34,334 bases of DNA from Chloroflexota bacterium. Its GTDB lineage: Bacteria > Chloroflexota > Chloroflexia > Chloroflexales > Chloroflexaceae. This document shows positions 7,874-16,695 of this stretch, in pieces. Where the stretch lies: NCBI GenBank assembly GCA_030550625.1, contig JAUQOZ010000258.1, positions 1 to 34,334 of the forward strand, given 5' to 3'. Under the pieces are notes generated by a model. That model did no database searches. It was not told where the DNA came from and saw nothing but the letters and a program-made list of their open reading frames with translations. Numbering within the stretch: the first letter of the stretch is position 1; each line of letters opens with the position of its first letter. Made by a program: the position numbers and the translations under genes.

Positions 7874-9071
7874 AGCGGAGCTTCCTTGGTTGGGCAACTT
7901 CTTCCAGCATATCGTTTAAGCGTGGCACAATCACCCGCCAATCGTAGCGCGCTGCTACCGCCTGTTGTCCAGCTTCGCCAAGCCGGCGGGCGAGCGGCGG
8001 GTCGGTGAGTAGACGGCTGGTAGCGCGGGCGAAATCCATCGGTGTATCAGCCAGCAGCAGGTGTTTGCCGTCAATCAGCTCTAGCCCTTCCGCCCCTTTG
8101 CTGGTGCTGACCACTGGCACCCCTAACGCCAGCGCTTCGAGAATCTTCAGCCGCGTACCGCCACCCTCTCGGATCGGCGTTACTTCCACTGCATGGCGGG
8201 CAATCACGTCACGGATGTCGTCCACGTAGCCGGTATACTCAACCCCCGGCACGTCCGGCAGCGCTGCGCGTTGCTCATCGGTGACTCTGCCGGTGATGCG
8301 GAAGCGCGCTTGCGGATGGCGGGCGCGGATCAATGGCCAAATAGAGCGCAGGAAGTAATCGACTGCGTCGAAATTGGCGCTGTACGAGAGCGCGCCGGGG
8401 TAGATCAGCGTGTCAGGTTCGGGCCGGTAGCCGTAAGCGGCGCAAGCGACGCTATCAACCCCGTTGGGAATGACCGTGATGATCGGATGTTGTGACCCGG
8501 CGATCTGGCGGGCGAGTTCCGCTTCTCGTTCAGAAACGGTAGTGACCGCCGCAAACGCCGGCAAGATCGTTGATACGTAGCGGCGATGCTGGGCAGCCGT
8601 CAGCAGACTGCGCAACCGGCGCAAGCCAGATTGGTGGCGATAATCTTCAAAGATGGAAGCGAGCTCCAATTCTTCCAGCACCAGTGGCGTATCGCGCACG
8701 AGGCAGGCATACGCGGCAACATCAATCTGCATCGCTAACACTACATCCGGTTTCCAGCGACTTGCCGCTGTTATCACCGCCTCGGCAAAGGCGGTGCTCC
8801 AGCGCACCCGCACCGACGCCGGCTTCGAGCTGGTGATGCTGCCTAACCGGTCGCTTAAGGTCAGTGGCCGATCGGGTCGCTCAAAGGCTTGCCACGTGCG
8901 GCAGAGCCGGCTGATCTCGCTGGCTTGCACCGCAGTGGCCGGCCCTTGGCTAAAGGCCAGCAGGTGTAGTTCGTGCCGGGCCGCTAAGCCGCGCAGAATC
9001 GCCATCGCTCGCAAGCGCGAGCCGTTGTCGTCGGGTTCAGGCCACCACGTTGAGAGGATGAGGATGCGCAT
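7854..9071 (-). CDS. GT4 family glycosyltransferase
   Basis: A 405-residue GT-B enzyme. The N-terminal domain begins ILILSTWWPEPDDNGSRLRA, with the usual glycine/serine loop. An inter-domain segment has AAVTTVSEREAEL then VIPNGVDS. The donor domain has LIYPGALSYSANFDAVDYF and the E-x7-E region EGGGTRLKILEALALG, followed by VPVVSTSKGAEGL. This matches the GT1/GT4 superfamily, closest in feel to transferases found with exosortase/EPS clusters. AGGA lies about 7 bases before the ATG. It would add one sugar from a nucleotide donor on the cytoplasmic side. Its 3' end overlaps the GT2 gene, indicating coupled translation. Confidence 0.85.
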   Translation of the reverse strand: MRILILSTWWPEPDDNGSRLRAMAILRGLAARHELHLLAFSQGPATAVQASEISRLCRTWQAFERPDRPLTLSDRLGSITSSKPASVRVRWSTAFAEAVITAASRWKPDVVLAMQIDVAAYACLVRDTPLVLEELELASIFEDYRHQSGLRRLRSLLTAAQHRRYVSTILPAFAAVTTVSEREAELARQIAGSQHPIITVIPNGVDSVACAAYGYRPEPDTLIYPGALSYSANFDAVDYFLRSIWPLIRARHPQARFRITGRVTDEQRAALPDVPGVEYTGYVDDIRDVIARHAVEVTPIREGGGTRLKILEALALGVPVVSTSKGAEGLELIDGKHLLLADTPMDFARATSRLLTDPPLARRLGEAGQQAVAARYDWRVIVPRLNDMLEEVAQPRKLRYDMARA

Positions 9072-9087
9072 GGCGTTGTCCTATTGT

Positions 9088-10275
9088 CTATGCTGCTTCA
9101 GTCCATGCTGCCAATCGCTTGTGCCGCTCTACAGCCGCATAATAAGCCGTGAACGTTTGCTGCGCGGCTCGCTGCCATGAAAATTGTTGCGCACGCTGCC
9201 AACCCGCTTGTCGCAATCGTTCGGCTGCCATGGGGTCACTTAATACTGTTGTGAGATGATGGGCCAAGGCTTGTTCGTCTTCCGCGTCACCGATCAGACC
9301 GGCATCGCCTACGACTTCCGGGATAGCGCCGCGATCAGACGCAATCACCGGCGCGCCGCAGATCATCGCTTCAAGGATCGGGATCCCGAACCCCTCAAAC
9401 CATGATGGAAAGACAAACGCCGCCGCCATCGTAAACAGTGCAATGAGATCAGACCGTGGCGGGCGCAAGAGCAGACGAGCATACCCCGCCGCTACCGCCT
9501 CGCGCACGGCTGGCCACGGTTCACGGCGAGCGAAAAAGACAATTTCATACCGCTGCCGCAGCGATTCCGGCAAGAGCGGCCATGCGCGCGCGAGTACTGC
9601 CGGGTTTTTTAACCCATCGGCTAGTACAAACGGGCGTGTCAGTCCATACCGTTCCCGCACTTCGGCTAAGACCTGCTCATCAGTAATCCGGCGGACATCG
9701 GGTGGGGGGCCGTGCGGAATGACGCTGATCGCATCGGCATCATACCGGCAATAACGCAGAATATCGCGTTTCGCATGCTGCGAAACGGTCAACAATCCGT
9801 GCGATCGGCTTACTGCTCGTCGCGTCATCAAATGGAGATACGTCATCATCGTGATTGAGCGCGGATCTTTGTTGTGGCCGGCAATGATCTCATGCCACGG
9901 CATGACGTTAATCGCATCGTGCAGGGTAATGATGGTGACGGCGTTACGTGGCCCAAACCCATAGTTGGCCGGAAAATGAGCGATATTAATCCGGTCGGCA
10001 GTCATTGCGCGGCGCAAACCAACCAAGTCATTCTCGATACTCGATAGGGCATTGCGGTACGGCAAGGTGCGGAGCGTGACATTGGCCGGTAGATCGCTTA
10101 ACTCAAACGGCGCTTTGCGGTCGGCGTACAGCACAAATTGCGCATTGCTGCCGGCAATGAACAGTGCTGGCAACAGATGCTTAAGATAGGTATGAATGCC
10201 GCCGACCAATCCATGCGAGAGGTAGCGAGCGTCAATCCCGATCCGTAAGGTTTGTTTGCGCGTTGGCTGTTCCAT
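9088..10275 (-). CDS. GT4 family glycosyltransferase, mannosyltransferase-like
   Basis: A 395-residue GT-B enzyme starting LRIGIDARYLSHGLVGGIHTYLKHLL, typical of bacterial mannosyltransferases of the MtfB/WbaZ type. NAVTIITLHDAINVMPWH and LLTVSQHAKRDI lie in the middle. The donor site is FPSWFEGFGIPILEAMICG, then APVIASDRGAIPEVVGDAG, with the two conserved glutamates of the E-x7-E motif. The ribosome site is weak. The start follows a short repeat-like spacer (10286-10327) after the upstream GT2. It is 16 bases from the next GT4, so the two are surely co-transcribed. Mannose is a guess from similarity of style, not proven. Confidence 0.85.
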   Translation of the reverse strand: MEQPTRKQTLRIGIDARYLSHGLVGGIHTYLKHLLPALFIAGSNAQFVLYADRKAPFELSDLPANVTLRTLPYRNALSSIENDLVGLRRAMTADRINIAHFPANYGFGPRNAVTIITLHDAINVMPWHEIIAGHNKDPRSITMMTYLHLMTRRAVSRSHGLLTVSQHAKRDILRYCRYDADAISVIPHGPPPDVRRITDEQVLAEVRERYGLTRPFVLADGLKNPAVLARAWPLLPESLRQRYEIVFFARREPWPAVREAVAAGYARLLLRPPRSDLIALFTMAAAFVFPSWFEGFGIPILEAMICGAPVIASDRGAIPEVVGDAGLIGDAEDEQALAHHLTTVLSDPMAAERLRQAGWQRAQQFSWQRAAQQTFTAYYAAVERHKRLAAWTEAA

Positions 10276-10285
10276 ACCTACCGGC

Positions 10286-10327
10286 TTTTATCCGTGCGAA
10301 TCCTCGCACCCGTGCTAATCCGTGTCC
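10286..10327. repeat. Short ATCCGTG-type dispersed repeat
   Basis: The 79-base gap between two glycosyltransferase genes contains the iterated phrases ATCCGTGCGA (290-299), ATCCTCGCACC (300-310) and ATCCGTGTCC (318-327). An internal hairpin is formed by GTGCGA and TCGCAC around ATCC. On the minus strand this reads as a CACGGAT iteration, which I recall as a widespread short intergenic repeat in bacteria. No gene fits here. Confidence 0.4.
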
Positions 10328-10354
10328 TATGACTCGCCTCTTGCCTAACGATGC

Positions 10355-11272
10355 TTATCTCCCCGCCACTACTCCCGGCGCTGGCCCAAACCGTCCTCGC
10401 CAGAAATCAAACCACCCCAACCCCATCCCGATCCGGCCTTTGCGTGTCCGCCACTTGGGGCGCAGCCACAGACTGAGGTAGGTGCGCAGGTCTTGCAGAA
10501 TGAGCGCATCGAGCCACGTGCGCCAGTTGGCTCGTGTGGCTCGTAAGAAGAGCAGCCGGTTGCGGGTCATATAGTAAGCGAGATATTCGCGGTCAAAGCG
10601 GGCGTTGAGCGGAATCTTATGCCAGACCTTGGCTGCCGGGGTGAAGTAGCAAGAGTAGCCGGCCCGCGTGGCCCGCACACACCATTCGGTCTCTTCAAAG
10701 TACATAAAGAAGCGTTCGTCGAGCAGGCCGACCTTGTCTAGCGCCGCCACCCGGATCAACATCGCGCAGCCGGTGATGAAATCAACCGCGCGGGTTGGAT
10801 ATTGGCCGTGATCTTCCTCTTCGCCGGCCATGCGACAAATGCCGCGCCGCCAGTCAATGTAGCCACCCGCCGACCAGACCCGCTGGGGTGCGTCGTAGTA
10901 GTAGATGATTGGCCCCACGGCGGCGATCGCAGGGTCAGCCTCGGCGGTTGCTACCAGCCGTTCGAGCAGATCTGGCGCTACTTCGGTATCGTTGTTGAGC
11001 AACAGCGCATAGTCGTAACCATGCGTTTGCGCATAGCGTAAGCCAACGTTGTTGCCGGCGGCAAAGCCAAGGTTTGCCCCATTCTCGATCACGATCGCTT
11101 GGGGGAACGCGCTGCGTACCTGTGCTGGGGTGCCATCGCGGGACGCATTATCAACCACCACGACCTCGTACCGCTCAGAGGGATATTCCAATTGGTAGAG
11201 TGAAGCGAGGCAGGCCAAGGTGTCGGCGATGCCGTTGTAAGTCAGCACAATAATGGCGACGCGCGGCTTCAT
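10355..11272 (-). CDS. GT2 family glycosyltransferase, rhamnosyltransferase-like
   Basis: A 305-residue GT-A enzyme. VAIIVLTYNGIADTLACL opens the fold, then VVVDNASRDGT, ENGANLGFAAGNNVGLRY and LLNNDTEV, with the metal-site Asp at 95. ITGCAMLIR and LLDERFFMYFEETEWCVRATRAGY follow in the same arrangement as the GT2 at 6932-7873. The two are paralogue-like but clearly diverged. The C-terminal ~60 residues hold a basic amphipathic segment rather than a clear membrane helix. The stop of the upstream GT4 and this ATG share one base (TGATG), so translation is coupled. Confidence 0.82.
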   Translation of the reverse strand: MKPRVAIIVLTYNGIADTLACLASLYQLEYPSERYEVVVVDNASRDGTPAQVRSAFPQAIVIENGANLGFAAGNNVGLRYAQTHGYDYALLLNNDTEVAPDLLERLVATAEADPAIAAVGPIIYYYDAPQRVWSAGGYIDWRRGICRMAGEEEDHGQYPTRAVDFITGCAMLIRVAALDKVGLLDERFFMYFEETEWCVRATRAGYSCYFTPAAKVWHKIPLNARFDREYLAYYMTRNRLLFLRATRANWRTWLDALILQDLRTYLSLWLRPKWRTRKGRIGMGLGWFDFWRGRFGPAPGVVAGR

Positions 11273-12594
11273 CAGACCCTTCCTCGCACGGCGCCGCGCC
11301 GCTCGAGCAACGCGGTGTAGTGGCCTAACAATGTCTGCATTTCATCGTCGAACGATAATGGTGGTTGAATCCCATCCCGCAAGCGCTCCAACAAGCCCTT
11401 TTCTGTCCGCAACCGCTGTATCTGACGGGCCAAATCGCGGCTGTCGTTCGGCGTGAAGTGCAAACCGTCAACTCCATCGCGCACCAATTCAGCCATGCCG
11501 CCCAATCGCGACGTAATCACCGGTCGTCCGGCGGCATGCGCTTCCATAATGCTGAGCGGGCTGTTCTCGTACCAGATCGATGGCACGACCACCACGTCAA
11601 TTTTGCTTAAGACGCTTGGCAATTGGTCGTGGCTAAACGTGCCTGCCAGATGGATGTGCGGGTTGTCGCCGATCAGCCGGCGCAGATAGCGGGTATACGC
11701 TGGATGTTGCTCAGTATTGCCGAAGATGGCCAATTCAGCGGTCACATCACTGTGGGGCAGGCTCTTCAGCGCGGTAATCAGCACATGCACGCCTTTATGC
11801 GGTGCGATCTGGCCGATGTAGCCGAGCCGTAAGATCGATCCTGATTGGATAGGCGGGATGTTATGCAATCGTTCGTGAGCGATGCCTAGCCGTACCACTT
11901 GGATTTGTGGCAGTTGCTTGCCAAAGAAGCCAGCCAGAAAACGTGATGGCGAGATGATCAAATCTACTTTGGCTAGCGCGTCTCGTAATGTATCGCGCCG
12001 AGTCTGTTGCTCTTTCCTGCCATTATTACCGGCTAGTTTTATCCATGCCTTCCCGGCCCAGCCGCCGCTGATCTGTTCCGGCAAGCGGTAGCGTCGTTGA
12101 TCGAGTTGCAAACACCATGCGCACGCGGCAGGATCGTCCGGCGGTTGCTGGCAGAGCGAACCATCGCCGCGCAACAGGGTGATGCGCGGGCAGAGGAACC
12201 AGTAGTCGTGGAGCGTTACGACAGTAGGAATGCCCAGCGCATGCGCCGCCGTGATCGCGCCGGCGCCGATGAGATAACCGCTGTGCAGATGCATAATGTC
12301 TGGCTGCCAAATGCGCATCCGTTCGTGCAGCCACGCCTCGATCGCCGGGTTGGCATAGCTCCAGTTGGCCGGCGCATCACGCAAGCCAAGGTGTAAGCGC
12401 CACACCGGGATCCCTTCGTAGCGATCGGGTTCGGCCCGCACCCCGAAGGGTTGGGTGTCCGCGAGCGTCTCGACACAGACGACTTCGGCCTCGTGACCAC
12501 GCCGCAACAACTCGCGCGCCAACCGCATCGTGTACAACTCAGCTCCGGCGCTGTATTTAGGAGGGAAGTGATGGACAGCGAGCAACACACGCAT
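11272..12594 (-). CDS. GT4 family glycosyltransferase with Cys-rich insert
   Basis: A 440-residue GT-B enzyme beginning LLAVHHFPPKYSAGAELYTMRLARELLRRGH. After TVVTLHDYWFLCPR it has a four-cysteine stretch (C in FLCPR, SLCQQ, AACAWC), as seen in a subset of GT4 enzymes that may bind a metal. LGYIGQIAPHKGVHVLI and PSIWYENSPLSIMEAHAAGRPVI form the donor domain with its paired glutamate region. Its ribosome site AGGAGG overlaps the TAG stop of the flippase gene 12 bases upstream, a coupled arrangement. It adds one sugar on the cytoplasmic face. Specificity cannot be predicted. Confidence 0.85.
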   Translation of the reverse strand: MRVLLAVHHFPPKYSAGAELYTMRLARELLRRGHEAEVVCVETLADTQPFGVRAEPDRYEGIPVWRLHLGLRDAPANWSYANPAIEAWLHERMRIWQPDIMHLHSGYLIGAGAITAAHALGIPTVVTLHDYWFLCPRITLLRGDGSLCQQPPDDPAACAWCLQLDQRRYRLPEQISGGWAGKAWIKLAGNNGRKEQQTRRDTLRDALAKVDLIISPSRFLAGFFGKQLPQIQVVRLGIAHERLHNIPPIQSGSILRLGYIGQIAPHKGVHVLITALKSLPHSDVTAELAIFGNTEQHPAYTRYLRRLIGDNPHIHLAGTFSHDQLPSVLSKIDVVVVPSIWYENSPLSIMEAHAAGRPVITSRLGGMAELVRDGVDGLHFTPNDSRDLARQIQRLRTEKGLLERLRDGIQPPLSFDDEMQTLLGHYTALLERRGAVRGRV

Positions 12595-12606
12595 GATGCC
12601 TTCCTC

Positions 12607-14052
12607 CTACCGGCGCGCCGCCAGCAAATTGCGCACAAAGGAAGCCTCTTCCCCACCGATCACCCGTAGCCCAATCAGTAAGCCGCCATAGATTGCGCCG
12701 CCGCCGCCAATGACCAGCAAAACTGGCCATTCGCGGGCCATATAGACCACAATGGCCATCAAGCCTACCGCAATCGCCGCTCGCCCGATCGGTTGCCAGC
12801 GCATCAGACGTAGTTGGTCGCGCAATAGCCACACATATTGCACTGCCAACACTGCTTCGGTTAGCACCGTAATGATCGCTGCCGCTGGTGCGCCGTACCG
12901 TGGTGTAAAGATAAGGTTCGCCGCTACATTGACGGCGCTGCTGACCATGATGGAACGCGCTACCAATGCCTCGCGGTCGGCGATCACAACCACATAACCG
13001 AGGAATTCGGTCAGGAACATCAGCGGCAATGTCCAGATGAGCAAGGCGAGTAAGGGCGCGCTGGCTGCATAGGCTTCGCCAAACAATAGCTTGACAATCG
13101 GTTCGGCGAGAATAAAGCCGCCGGCGGTAATCGGTAAGGCCACGATTAGTAAATAGCTCAGAATACGTTCGTAAATGCGCGGGAGATTGCCCGGATCGAG
13201 CTTGGCCTGCCGTGACAGGGAAGGGTACAACGCTGTATTGAGCACGTTCGAGAGCGTGACGAGCGCAAAAATAAGATTGTAGGCTGCGTTATAGTAGCCG
13301 GTAGCCGTATCGCCAAAGCTCACGTTCAGAACAACCGTATCAAACCGGTACGACAGGCCGAGCGTCAACCCAATCACCCCAAATGGAAAGGCAGCGCGTA
13401 ACAAGCGAAGCCAACGATCACGCTGCCAATGCCCCGGACGGATGCCCAAGCGCCACAGCGCTCGCACAACCAGCATCGTCATAGTTGCCACGCCGATCAT
13501 TGTGGCAATGATCAATCCGTAATAGCCAAAGCCGAGCCAAAGCGCCAATCCGCCGAGCGTCACGAAGATCAATTGGTTCACGACTTGCATGCCGGCAGTG
13601 AGGTCAAGCCGTTCGTAGCCGGCTAATATCGCTTCGCTGCTTCCATGCACGGCGTAGATGAGCAGCGTGATCCCGTTGAGGGCAATCGCGCCAATCATCA
13701 ACAAGGGCCGTCCGGTGAGGATAGCGGCGCTGACCACCATGATCCCGGCAATCAAGGCTAGAATGAGGCGCAGGCCAAGCACATCGGCATAGAGATTGCG
13801 AATCCGCTCAAGATGATCCGGTTCGCTCCGTAACCTCGCGACTTCACGCACCGTATAGGGCGCTAAACCGAGATCGGCAATGAACAGAAAGACGCTGCCA
13901 AAGCCGATCACCGCGGCATATTGGCCAAAATCAGTTGCACCCAACTGGCGTACAATCAAAATTGAAAAGCTAAACGAGAGTATTTTGATCGCCAACTGTG
14001 CGATCATGCCGGCAACTGAATTGCGCAGTACGGTGCGGGCAAGTGCGCTCAT
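12607..14052 (-). CDS. Wzx-type polysaccharide flippase (MOP superfamily)
   Basis: A 481-residue protein with about 14 hydrophobic helices. The start is typical of PST/Wzx transporters: ALARTVLRNSVAGMIAQLAIKILSF, then VRQLGATDFGQYAAVIGFGSVFLFIADLG, the usual gly-rich junction between helices 1 and 2. FPFGVIGLTLGLSYRFDTVVL begins the second repeat half. Such proteins move lipid-linked oligosaccharide from the cytoplasmic to the outer leaflet. It starts four bases inside the end of the upstream GT4 (ATGA) and is followed closely by another GT4. Being surrounded by glycosyltransferases supports a glycan substrate rather than drug efflux. Confidence 0.88.
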   Translation of the reverse strand: MSALARTVLRNSVAGMIAQLAIKILSFSFSILIVRQLGATDFGQYAAVIGFGSVFLFIADLGLAPYTVREVARLRSEPDHLERIRNLYADVLGLRLILALIAGIMVVSAAILTGRPLLMIGAIALNGITLLIYAVHGSSEAILAGYERLDLTAGMQVVNQLIFVTLGGLALWLGFGYYGLIIATMIGVATMTMLVVRALWRLGIRPGHWQRDRWLRLLRAAFPFGVIGLTLGLSYRFDTVVLNVSFGDTATGYYNAAYNLIFALVTLSNVLNTALYPSLSRQAKLDPGNLPRIYERILSYLLIVALPITAGGFILAEPIVKLLFGEAYAASAPLLALLIWTLPLMFLTEFLGYVVVIADREALVARSIMVSSAVNVAANLIFTPRYGAPAAAIITVLTEAVLAVQYVWLLRDQLRLMRWQPIGRAAIAVGLMAIVVYMAREWPVLLVIGGGGAIYGGLLIGLRVIGGEEASFVRNLLAARR

Positions 14053-15158
14053 AACATTGTACCTGCCATCATCAAAGACAGCTTGGTTTTAGGTTCTGCC
14101 ACCATCCACTGTACCAACTCTTCCACTCGCATCAACCACTGATCAAGCGTAAACCGCTCTTCCATCAACTGGCGTCCGGCCTGCCCCATCGCTTCCGCGC
14201 GGTCTGGGTTATCCCAGAGGGTGGCAATCGCCGCCGCCATCTGTTCGGCATTGCCCGGTTCAACCAGCAGCGCCGTTTTACATTCAATCACATATTCGCT
14301 TAGCCCCGGACGGCGGGTGGCGATCACTGGTCGCCCCATCGCCTGCGCCGCTTGCACCGAGGTGCAGCCGGCGCTCCATTGGGTGCTGGCCTTGATCGGC
14401 ACCACCACGATCCGGCTTTCCGTGTAACAATTGCGTAACCGATCCGGCGGCACAAATGGTTGCAGGCTGATATTGGCCGGCAGCTTCTCGTTTTCGTGCC
14501 CCGCTTTTCCGCTCACCCAGCTACTCCCGACCCGTAGGTGGCAAGGAATGTGTGGCAACCGCCGCATTGCTCGAATCAAGGTTGGGTAGTCGCGATGCGA
14601 GAGGCCAAGACTCTGCACAACGCTGGCCGGCGACGTAACCGGTTGTGGCCGGTAGAAATTGGTATCAACCGGGGTATGCAAGGCGACCACTCGTTCTGCT
14701 GGCATCTTCAGTGCTTGTCGCATCCCGTCCGCCTCGGCTTGGCTAATCGCTGCTGCTACATCCCAGCGCCATTGCAAGCCCAACCCTTTGATCAAACGTA
14801 ACTTCTGCACCGACATACCGTGGTGGAAGATGACCAGATGGCGCACGTTGCGGGGCAGTACGAGCGCCAACGGTATCCCTACCCGCTCGGAAAGACTAAT
14901 CACCGCTTGGTATCGTTCGCGCCGCACCAGTTGCACAACCTGCCATGCCAACCGTAAATCCATCCGTAGCCATGCCTCTAGCCGTTGTAGCATCGGGTTG
15001 GCGTGAACGATGCCGTAATCGATGTGCTGGCTGCCAAAGCGGGTTGATAGTTCGAGGTAATCAACCCGCTGGTGTTTCCCATCGCGCACTGCTGCCGCTA
15101 GCTCCGGCGCTGGCGCGTTGGTTGCGATAATTAACGTGCGTGGCAGTTGATCGTTCAT
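14049..15158 (-). CDS. GT4-like glycosyltransferase
   Basis: A 369-residue GT-B type protein. The N-terminal domain is divergent (LPRTLIIATNAPAPELAAAVRDG). The C-terminal domain has AISQAEADGMRQAL, LHTPVDTNFYRP and VVVPIKASTQWSAGCTSVQAAQAMG, then RPVIATRRPGLSEYV, where a Gln/Ser occupies the place of the usual first glutamate region. That makes it a less standard GT4. The ribosome site is poor (AGGG about 8 bases upstream). It is the first gene after a 224-base gap, so it may begin a separate transcript of the cluster. Its stop overlaps the flippase start by four bases. Confidence 0.75.
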   Translation of the reverse strand: MNDQLPRTLIIATNAPAPELAAAVRDGKHQRVDYLELSTRFGSQHIDYGIVHANPMLQRLEAWLRMDLRLAWQVVQLVRRERYQAVISLSERVGIPLALVLPRNVRHLVIFHHGMSVQKLRLIKGLGLQWRWDVAAAISQAEADGMRQALKMPAERVVALHTPVDTNFYRPQPVTSPASVVQSLGLSHRDYPTLIRAMRRLPHIPCHLRVGSSWVSGKAGHENEKLPANISLQPFVPPDRLRNCYTESRIVVVPIKASTQWSAGCTSVQAAQAMGRPVIATRRPGLSEYVIECKTALLVEPGNAEQMAAAIATLWDNPDRAEAMGQAGRQLMEERFTLDQWLMRVEELVQWMVAEPKTKLSLMMAGTML

Positions 15159-15382
15159 CGTTTATACCCTATCACTATCGGCTGACAGCCTGCTAAACGA
15201 AAAGCATTGGCTAGATGACGCCATTGTCATATCGGTTCAGCTTGTATACCTCCTTCTGTAGAGATGGATATGGACTGCGGCTGCCAAGCTGCAGCAATCC
15301 ACATGATGGTACCGCCAGTCACGCTGCTCAGGGCGGATACGATCGCTTTGCGTGTTAGCGCGCAAGAGTGTAAAGTGCTTCT
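15159..15382. other. Intergenic gap, possible internal operon boundary
   Basis: A 224-base spacer between the DUF1624 gene and the GT4 gene, both minus strand. A small inverted repeat, TGTAAAG/CTTTACA around TGCTT (15369-15387), overlaps the DUF1624 stop codon. On the minus strand CTGTCA and TATAAA are 16 bases apart, but TATAAA ends two bases before the ATG, too near for a normal promoter. No gene is visible. Confidence 0.5.
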
Positions 15383-16549
15383 TTACAGATAGCTTAGCAC
15401 CCGCGGATACCGCTTGCGTTGCCGGCGGTACCAGTAGCCGAGCGGCGCCAGCACGGCGATCCCAATCAGCCACGCGCTATATCCCCAGATGATGCGCGGC
15501 CCGCTCAGCGGTAGTTGGTTCATGACGAGGGCGATAAGGTGGTAGATGATGATGTGGGTGACGTAGAAGAAGAGCGAGACCTGCCCGACCATTGGCAGCC
15601 AGCGCAGCCAGCCGGTGGTGAAGAGTTGTGGGGTGGCGTATGCCCATGCGAGGATCAGCGCCGCAATGCCGAGGTTGAAGGCGAAGTAGCTCAGGCTAGG
15701 CGGCGCTTTGCTCATGATCAGCAGATGGGCGGGACTGTTGCCGATGGCGTGAAATGGGCCGAGATCGCCGAAGCCGCCAATGGCTCTGAGCGTAACCCAG
15801 AGGATGAGCAACCCGAACCCAATCTGCACCCAACGTTGCGGCTGGCGCAAAGCCGGGTGTTCTTGCCAATGCCCCAGCGCATACCCCAACCAGAGCAGCG
15901 GCCCCCATCCCAATACGGCAAAGCCAATCGCCGGGTTCGTGTCGTAGCTATACGTCAGCCAGAACGCTTGCCAGAAGGATTGCGGCGCATTCGCGGCGAG
16001 GTCGCTCGCCATCGCTCCAATCCATGCTTGATGAATCAGCAAGGTGATGATAGCAACGATGCCGATTTGGCGTGGCGTTAAGAAGTGCCGCAAGCCGGCG
16101 AGGATGATCATCGCCGCGGCGATGCTGGTCAACACATGCACGTAGGGCGTGGCGCCGCTCCAGAACCACGCGCAGACCGTCAGATCGAGGGCGAGAATGA
16201 CCAGCGCCCGGATGAGCATAAATCTGGTGGTGACTTGCGGCGGTTGGCCGCGCCGGGTCTGTGCCGCAGCGTAGAGCGCCAAACTATAACCACCCAGAAA
16301 GAAGAAGATCGGCGAGGCGAGATTGGTAAGCAACCCGCTCAGCCAGTACGCGGGGCTTTGCAACACCACCGGCTGGCCGCCATACGACTCGGCCTGTAGC
16401 CCGGCCCCCACAAAGAAGGCGCTATGGTCGAGCGCCATCAAGATCAGCGCCACGCCGCGCAGTGCATCGATCGCGACTATGCGCGCACTGCTGGCGCTGC
16501 GCTCGGCAACGGTTGGCTGCGCTTCGGCGACAAGACTGGCAGTGCGCAT
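15383..16549 (-). CDS. DUF1624 / HGSNAT-like membrane acyltransferase
   Basis: A 388-residue protein of about ten membrane helices. The N-terminal signature RIVAIDALRGVALILMALDHS is the catalytic-domain opening of the heparan-alpha-glucosaminide N-acetyltransferase-like (DUF1624) family, with the conserved D-x-x-R-G and D-H pair. Family members are thought to move acetyl groups across the membrane onto amino or hydroxyl groups of external sugars. Here it may acetylate the glycan. I placed the start at 16549 because AGGAGG lies 6 bases upstream. An ATG at 16567 would put that ribosome site inside the coding region and reach into a hairpin repeat. The 146-base gap before it holds that repeat pair. 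Confidence 0.75.
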   Translation of the reverse strand: MRTASLVAEAQPTVAERSASSARIVAIDALRGVALILMALDHSAFFVGAGLQAESYGGQPVVLQSPAYWLSGLLTNLASPIFFFLGGYSLALYAAAQTRRGQPPQVTTRFMLIRALVILALDLTVCAWFWSGATPYVHVLTSIAAAMIILAGLRHFLTPRQIGIVAIITLLIHQAWIGAMASDLAANAPQSFWQAFWLTYSYDTNPAIGFAVLGWGPLLWLGYALGHWQEHPALRQPQRWVQIGFGLLILWVTLRAIGGFGDLGPFHAIGNSPAHLLIMSKAPPSLSYFAFNLGIAALILAWAYATPQLFTTGWLRWLPMVGQVSLFFYVTHIIIYHLIALVMNQLPLSGPRIIWGYSAWLIGIAVLAPLGYWYRRQRKRYPRVLSYL

Positions 16550-16566
16550 AGGCTTCCTCCTTCGCA

Positions 16567-16632
16567 TGGAGTGCGGCAGTTTTACTGCCGCGCGCTATCT
16601 ATACCTCTGGAGTGCGGCAGTTTTACTGCCGC
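16567..16632. repeat. Tandem pair of 25-base hairpin repeats
   Basis: Two identical 25-base units (16567-16591 and 16608-16632) are separated by 16 bases. Each contains the perfect inverted repeat GCGGCAGT / ACTGCCGC around a TTT loop, an 8-bp stem. They lie just before the DUF1624 start and after the 827-residue gene. They look like REP- or MITE-like units, or an RNA-stability or partial termination device within the operon. No coding frame explains them. Confidence 0.7.
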
Positions 16633-16695
16633 ACCCTATCATCATCCGACCGAACCAGCGTTGCTTATCGTGAACAGCTCCGTTCCCGACAGCGA

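Noticed and set aside
7874-7897. TTG start at 7897 for the GT2 gene
   Set aside because: The purine stretch is only three bases from the TTG, whereas the ATG at 7873 has AAGGA at good spacing.
15515-16081. 188-codon plus-strand frame opposite the DUF1624 gene
   Set aside because: Glu/Arg/Gln-rich antisense of membrane codons; the minus frame has a clear family signature.
16567-16632. Possible CRISPR array
   Set aside because: Only two units with a 16-base spacer, each a near-complete hairpin, and no cas genes; it fits a REP-like pair better.
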